Source of the DNA: Lysobacter sp036697405 | GTDB taxonomy: Bacteria > Pseudomonadota > Gammaproteobacteria > Xanthomonadales > Xanthomonadaceae | Length of the DNA: 64,000 bases | Direction of reading: 5' to 3' | Assembly (NCBI RefSeq): GCF_036697405.1 | Contig: NZ_JBAHWA010000017.1 | Coordinates: 13,447-77,446 of the forward strand | In this document: positions 59,571-64,000 of the stretch, piece by piece | Numbering within the stretch: position 1 is the stretch's first letter | How the letters are laid out: each line of letters opens with the position of its first letter | Notes under the pieces: generated by a model | Seen by the model: only the letters and a program-made list of their open reading frames with translations | What the model was told of the DNA's origin: nothing | Databases searched by the model: none | Translations under genes and position numbers: made by a program

Positions 59571-61262
59571 TCAGACGAGCGCGGTGGAGGGCGGCAGGTG
59601 ACGCTCGCCGCGGTAGATCGGCGCGGCCAGCACCATTTCGGCCAGGCTGTGCGCGAGTTCGCGCTCGGCCATCACCGCGCCGTCGGCGCCGTGCTCGATC
59701 AGGTGGCGGACCTCGTTGTCGCTGTGGGCGCGCGCGACGATGCTCAGGCCGGGATTGATCGCGCGCAGCTTGGCGATGATCTCGCCGGCTTCCAGCGCCT
59801 GCGGGATCGCCAGCATCACCGTGGTCGCGCGCTCGGGCACCGCCTCGCGCAGGACGCGGTCGTTGACGGCATTGCCCAGGATCGCCGGCAGGCCGGCCGC
59901 GCGCGCCTTGGCGATCAGGCTGTCCTCGCCGTCGATCACCACCAGCGGCACGCGGCGCTCGGTCAGCAGCCGCGCCAGCTCGCTGCCGACGCGGCCGTAG
60001 CCGATCAGGATCACGTGGTTGGCGATGTCCGGCGGCACCACCGGCACCACCGGGTCGACCGCGGCTTCCTGCAGGGCCGCGGCCTCGCGCGCCTGCTTGC
60101 GGTCCAGCCAGGCGAACAGCAGCGGATTGACCACGATCGAGAGCAGGGCGCCGGCCAGGATCAGGTCCTGGCCTTCCTGCGGCAGGATTTCCAACTGCAG
60201 GCCGAGGCCGGCGAGGATGAAGGAGAACTCGCCGATCTGGGCCAGGCTGGCCGAGATCATCAGCGCGGTCGGGCCGGGCTTGCCGAACGCGCGCACGATC
60301 GCGTACGCGGCGATGGACTTGCCCAGCACGATGATGGCGAAGGTCGCCAGCACCGGGATCGGCTTGTCGATCAGGATCATCGGGTTGAACAGCATGCCGA
60401 CCGAGACGAAGAACAGCACCGCGAACGCGTCGCGCAGCGGCAGGGTTTCGTTGGCGGCCTGGTGGCTGAACTCGGATTCGTTGAGCAGCATGCCGGCGAA
60501 GAACGCGCCCAGCGCGAACGAGACCCCGAACAGTTCGGCCGAGCCGAAAGCGACGCCCAGCGCGATCGCCAGCACGCACAGGGTGAACAGCTCGCGCGAA
60601 CCGGTGCCGGCCACGCGTTCCAGGATCCAGGGAATCACGCGCCGGCCGACGATCAGCATCACCGCCACGAAGGCGCCGACCTTGGCGAAGGTCTTGAACA
60701 GCGCGGCCCAGATTTCGCTGGCGTCGCCGGCCTCGCCCTTGATCACGCCGGCCAGGGCCGGCAGCAGCACCAGCGCCAGCACCATCGCCAGATCCTCGAC
60801 GATCAGCCAGCCGACCGCGATCCGGCCCTTGACGGTCTCGACCAGGCGGCGCTCTTCCAGCGCGCGCAGCAGGACCACGGTGCTGGCCACCGACAGGGCC
60901 AGGCCGAACACGATGCCGGCACCGTGCGACCAGCCCAGCAGGCGCGCCAGGCCCCAGCCCATCGCGGCCGCGGCCGCGATCTGGACCACCGCGCCAGGCA
61001 GGGCGATCGCCTTGACCGCGAGCAGGTCGCGCATCGAGAAATGCAGGCCGACGCCGAACATCAGCAGGATCACGCCGATCTCGGCCAATTGCGGCGCCAG
61101 GGTCTGGTCGCCGACGAAGCCGGGCGTGAACGGGCCGGCGACGATGCCCGCGATCAAATAACCCACCAGCGGCGACAATCGCAGGCGTTGCGCCAGCGCG
61201 CCGAAGATGAACGCCAGGACGAAGCCGGCGACGAGGATCGCGATCAGGGAGGTGTGATGCAT
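59571..61262 (-). CDS. ybaL: YbaL-type cation:proton antiporter with TrkA-N domain
   Basis: 563 aa from the ATG at 61262 (CAGGAG ribosome-binding site; the longer frame is not needed). CPA2 family: about 12-13 helices, including LRLSPLVGYLIAGIVAGPFTPG and VFGLALSVASTVVLLRALEER, then a cytoplasmic TrkA-N/RCK nucleotide-binding domain (NHVILIGYGRVGSELARLLTER, residues about 405-530). Probably K+ or Na+ efflux in exchange for protons, gated by nucleotide. In E. coli ybaL is similar. Starts 30 bp after yceH on the same strand. Confidence 0.9.
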   Translation of the reverse strand: MHHTSLIAILVAGFVLAFIFGALAQRLRLSPLVGYLIAGIVAGPFTPGFVGDQTLAPQLAEIGVILLMFGVGLHFSMRDLLAVKAIALPGAVVQIAAAAAMGWGLARLLGWSHGAGIVFGLALSVASTVVLLRALEERRLVETVKGRIAVGWLIVEDLAMVLALVLLPALAGVIKGEAGDASEIWAALFKTFAKVGAFVAVMLIVGRRVIPWILERVAGTGSRELFTLCVLAIALGVAFGSAELFGVSFALGAFFAGMLLNESEFSHQAANETLPLRDAFAVLFFVSVGMLFNPMILIDKPIPVLATFAIIVLGKSIAAYAIVRAFGKPGPTALMISASLAQIGEFSFILAGLGLQLEILPQEGQDLILAGALLSIVVNPLLFAWLDRKQAREAAALQEAAVDPVVPVVPPDIANHVILIGYGRVGSELARLLTERRVPLVVIDGEDSLIAKARAAGLPAILGNAVNDRVLREAVPERATTVMLAIPQALEAGEIIAKLRAINPGLSIVARAHSDNEVRHLIEHGADGAVMAERELAHSLAEMVLAAPIYRGERHLPPSTALV

Positions 61263-61546
61263 CGGATCTCCTGTCGTGTCGGCTTGCAAGAATGTGGGCC
61301 GATACCCGCCGATGCAAGCCGCGGGATGCGGCGCCGGCCTGAAATACGGGCCTGATCGCGGCGCGAGCGCCGATCCGGCAAGCCTTGCCGCCCGTCGGCG
61401 ATAAGCCTATTCCCTGGCCGCGACGGCCGCGCGACGACGCCGCGGCGCGGCGGGTCCAGGCCGGTCGCGGGCGCGGCGGCGCCCCGGAATGGCGGCCGCG
61501 GCCGGCTCGAATGCGATCGCGCGGGCGGCGACGGCCTCCGGCCCGC

Positions 61547-61552
61547 TACACT
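61547..61552 (+). promoter_or_regulatory. -10-like TACACT six bases before the ABC-F start
   Basis: TACACT ends six bases before the ATG at 61559, implying a leaderless transcript, and no ribosome-binding site is seen. The -35 region is GC-only and not consensus. The rest of 61263-61546 shows nothing recognisable. Confidence 0.4.
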
Positions 61553-61558
61553 ATGCGC

Positions 61559-63427
61559 ATGATTGCTTTCCGTGATTTCGCCCTTCGGCGCGGCGAACGC
61601 CTGCTCCTGTCCAAAGTCGACCTGACCCTGCAAGCGGGGTGGCGGGTCGGCGTGATCGGCCGTAACGGCACCGGCAAGTCCTCGCTGTTCGCGGCGATCC
61701 AGGGCGAGCTGGAGTCCGACCTGGGCAACCTCGACATGCCCAGCCGCGTGCGCATGGCCAGCGTGGCCCAGGAAACCCCGGCGCTGGACGATCCCGCGCT
61801 GGACTTCGTGCTGTCCGGCGACGCCACCGTTTATTCGGTGCTGATGGCCGAGCGCGCCGCGGTCGAGCGCGAGGATTGGGAAGCCGTGGCCGAGGCCCAT
61901 CACCGCCTGGAGGAGCTCAACGGCTACGACGCCACCGCGCGCGCCGGCAAGCTGCTGCACGGCCTGGGCTTCTCGCCCGACACCCACGAGCGCGCGGTCA
62001 AGGAATTCTCCGGCGGCTGGCGCGTGCGCCTGAACCTGGCGCGCGCGCTGATGACGCCGTCGGACCTGCTGCTGCTGGACGAACCCACCAACCACCTCGA
62101 CCTCGACGCGGTGCTGTGGCTGGAACAGTGGCTGCTCAAATACCCGGGCACCTTGATGCTGATCTCGCACGACCGCGAGTTCCTCGACGAGGTCACCACC
62201 CACACCCTGCACCTGCACGACGGCAAGGCCAAGCTCTACACCGGCGACTACACCGCCTTCGAGCGCCAGCGCGCCGAGCACCTGCGCCTGCAGCAGATCA
62301 CCCACGAGAAGGCCCAGGCCGAGCGCGCGCATCTGCAGAGCTTCATCGACCGCTTCAGCGCCAGCGCGGCCAAGGCCAAGCAGGCGCAGTCGCGGGTCAA
62401 GCGCCTGGCCAAGATGGCCGGCACCGAGGCGGTGCGCGCCGAGCGCGCGCTGCGCATCGATTTCCCCGAGCCGCTGAAGCTGCCGCACGCCTTGCTGCGA
62501 TTGATGCATGCCGACTGCGGCTACGGCGACCACACCGTGCTCAACCAGGTCGGCTTCATCCTCGAAGCCGGCGACCGCGTCGCCCTGCTGGGCCCGAACG
62601 GCGCCGGCAAGTCGACCCTGGTGAAGTCGCTGGTCGGCGAACTGGAACTGCTCAGCGGCGAGCGCGGCGGCCACCCGGACCTGCGCATCGGCTACTTCGC
62701 CCAGCACACGGTCGAATCGCTGCGCGAGGGCACCACCGCGATCGACCACCTGGCCGACATCGCGCCGGGCGTGGCCACCCAGCAGCTGCGCGACTTCCTG
62801 GGCAAGTGGAACTTCCCCGGCGACCGCGCCTTCGAGAAGGTCGATTCTTTCTCCGGCGGCGAACGCGCGCGCCTGGCCCTGGCCCTGATCGCCTGGCGCC
62901 GCCCGAACGTGCTGCTGCTGGACGAACCGACCAACCACTTGGACCTGGACATGCGCGAGGCCCTGGCCGAAGCGCTGAGCGGCTTCGACGGCGCGATCGT
63001 GCTGGTCTCGCACGACCGCCACCTGATCGGCCTGGTCTGCGAAACCTTCTGGCGCGTCGCCGACGGCGTCGCCCAGCCTTTCGACGGCGACCTCGACGCG
63101 TATGCGGTGTGGCTGCGCACCCGCGACAGCAGCAACGACGGCAAAGCCGCGGCCAAGGCGATCGCCGCGGCGGCCGCGACCGTGGTGCCGGAGGCGCCGC
63201 CGAGCAAGCCGCGCGCCAAGGCCAATCCGCACAAGCTGGCCCAGGCCGAGGCGCGCGTGGCCGAGCTGGAATCCAGGCTGCACACGCTGGACATGGACCT
63301 GGCCGATCCGACCAAGTACGCCGGCGGCGGCGACAACGCGGCCGAGCTGGCGCGCAAGCGCGAAGCGGTCGCGGCGGAACTGGCCCAGGCCGAGGCGGAG
63401 TGGCTGGCGCTGTACGACGCGGCTTGA
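61559..63427 (+). CDS. yheS: ABC-F family ATPase (YheS type)
   Basis: 622 aa from the ATG at 61559 (E. coli YheS is 637); MIAFRDFALRRGERLLL matches the family start, so the long upstream frame is rejected. Two ATPase domains: Walker A GRNGTGKSSLFAAI and GPNGAGKSTLVKSL, signatures FSGGWRVRLNLA and FSGGERARLALA, Walker B LLLLDEPTNHLD in both. Between them lies the P-site tRNA-interaction linker helix (about 245-310, rich in Lys, Ala, Arg). The C-terminal tail is Ala/Lys/Pro-rich, then a coiled coil. ABC-F proteins act on the ribosome rather than as transporters. This subtype is not known as a resistance determinant. Confidence 0.92.
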   Translation: MIAFRDFALRRGERLLLSKVDLTLQAGWRVGVIGRNGTGKSSLFAAIQGELESDLGNLDMPSRVRMASVAQETPALDDPALDFVLSGDATVYSVLMAERAAVEREDWEAVAEAHHRLEELNGYDATARAGKLLHGLGFSPDTHERAVKEFSGGWRVRLNLARALMTPSDLLLLDEPTNHLDLDAVLWLEQWLLKYPGTLMLISHDREFLDEVTTHTLHLHDGKAKLYTGDYTAFERQRAEHLRLQQITHEKAQAERAHLQSFIDRFSASAAKAKQAQSRVKRLAKMAGTEAVRAERALRIDFPEPLKLPHALLRLMHADCGYGDHTVLNQVGFILEAGDRVALLGPNGAGKSTLVKSLVGELELLSGERGGHPDLRIGYFAQHTVESLREGTTAIDHLADIAPGVATQQLRDFLGKWNFPGDRAFEKVDSFSGGERARLALALIAWRRPNVLLLDEPTNHLDLDMREALAEALSGFDGAIVLVSHDRHLIGLVCETFWRVADGVAQPFDGDLDAYAVWLRTRDSSNDGKAAAKAIAAAAATVVPEAPPSKPRAKANPHKLAQAEARVAELESRLHTLDMDLADPTKYAGGGDNAAELARKREAVAAELAQAEAEWLALYDAA

Positions 63428-63540
63428 GTCGCGTCGCCGCTTCGTAATCGCGCCGCGATCGGATCGTCCGCCGCGCCCGGCAGTCGCTTACTCTCGGATC
63501 GTCCGCCGCGCCTGCCGGTCGCTTTCTCTTTCCGGGGCTC

Positions 63541-63985
63541 TCTGTAGGAGCGGCGCGAGCCGCGACCGCGAACTCCGGCCACTGCGCTGGCTTCGGGCAA
63601 AGCCTGCTTCCTGTGGGAGCGGCGTAAGCCGCGATCGCGAACTTCGGCTACGGCGCTGGCCGGGTGCGTCGGGAGATTCGCCGTTGCTTTTGCTCTGCAT
63701 GGCGGGCACGAAGGTCAACGGCTTCCGCCCGCTGGGCGGGTCAATTCTCTCGCCCAGGCTCCCTGTAGGAGCGGCGTAAGCCGCGACCGCGAATTCCAGC
63801 TACGTCGCTGGTTCCGAATGGGCTGGCTTTCTGTGGGAGCGGCGTGAGCCGCGATCGCGAACTTCGGCTACGGCGGTGGCCGGGTGCGTCGGGAGATTCG
63901 CCGTTGCTTTTGCTCTGCATGGCGGGCACGAAGGTCAAGGGCTTCCGCCCGCTGCGCGTGCGGGTCACTTTCTCTTGCTAGCCCA
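63541..63985. repeat. two tandem ~221-bp REP-pair units
   Basis: GTAGGAGCGGCGCGAGC near 63544 recurs 221 bp later near 63765. The two units match those at 1416-1865 in order (REP, ~60-bp spacer, REP, GGGAGATTCGCCGTTGC..., GGTCAACGGCTTCCGCCCGC). No gene is supported between the ABC-F stop (63427) and the window end. Confidence 0.85.
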
Positions 63986-64000
63986 AGAGAAAGTAACCAA
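63933..64000. repeat. composite dispersed element, copy C, cut by the window end
   Basis: Starts with GGTCAAGGGCTTCCGCCCGC. Hairpin 1: GGTCACTTTCTCTTG (63963-63977) with CAAGAGAAAGTAACC (63984-63998), one mismatch, loop CTAGCC. The sequence then ends at AACCAA, so hairpins 2 and 3 lie outside. Confidence 0.8.

Noticed and set aside
61385..61558. N-terminal extension of the ABC-F protein (680-aa reading)
   Set aside because: The extra residues are Arg/Pro/Ala-rich GC noise; the family starts at MIAFRDF, and TACACT lies between.

Overview
The window is dense, very GC-rich chromosomal DNA. Protein content, gene order (gmk-rpoZ-spoT; rph-VOC-rdgB; bamD/rluD/pgeF) and the abundance of REP-type repeats point to a Lysobacter or a close relative in the Xanthomonadaceae (Gammaproteobacteria). 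This assignment rests on recalled family resemblance, not on a database search. No rRNA, tRNA, transposase, integrase or CRISPR array was seen.

Layout. (1) 1-3550: 3' part of pepP, a 0.9-kb repeat field, and pepQ on the minus strand. (2) 3551-13780: a probable accessory block holding an ECF sigma factor, a FecR anti-sigma factor, a TonB receptor with an STN signalling domain, two secreted proteins and a tandem pair of four-cysteine membrane-anchored proteins. It lies between intact pepQ and a decayed same-strand pepQ fragment. (3) 13779-19321: c-di-GMP genes (CHASE-PAS-GGDEF-EAL; DUF1631 overlapping PilZ). (4) 19528-30929: housekeeping genes: hemW, rdgB, rph, yicC, gmk, rpoZ, spoT, bamD, rluD. 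(5) 30933-43029: pgeF carrying an in-frame palindromic insert, small envelope proteins, an NCS2-like permease, gloA, clpB with a sigma-32-like promoter, two lipoproteins and an amidohydrolase. (6) 43339-45723: a second TonB receptor, with its own promoter and terminator. (7) 46026-57820: a cobalamin riboswitch followed by btuB, two BtuM-like proteins and nine genes (cobO, cbiA, cbiB, cobD, cobQ, cobU, cobT, cobC, cobS), most of them overlapping by 1-13 bases. (8) 57909-63427: AraC/GyrI regulator, YceH, YbaL-type antiporter, ABC-F ATPase. (9) 63428-64000: repeats of the same families as 1313-2101.

How the genes work together. The B12 block imports corrinoids through BtuB and probably BtuM. It converts cobyrinate-level precursors to coenzyme B12 and is switched off by B12 through the riboswitch. 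No corrin-ring genes are present, so the window shows salvage and late synthesis only. The ECF/FecR/TonB block has the layout of a cell-surface signalling system with secreted accessory proteins; its ligand is unknown. The 13.8-19.3 kb block makes, breaks or senses c-di-GMP.

The most unusual features are the repeats. A composite element carries three hairpins, one of which shows compensatory base changes between copies. Other palindromic repeats have entered pgeF in frame and supply the start region of cbiA.
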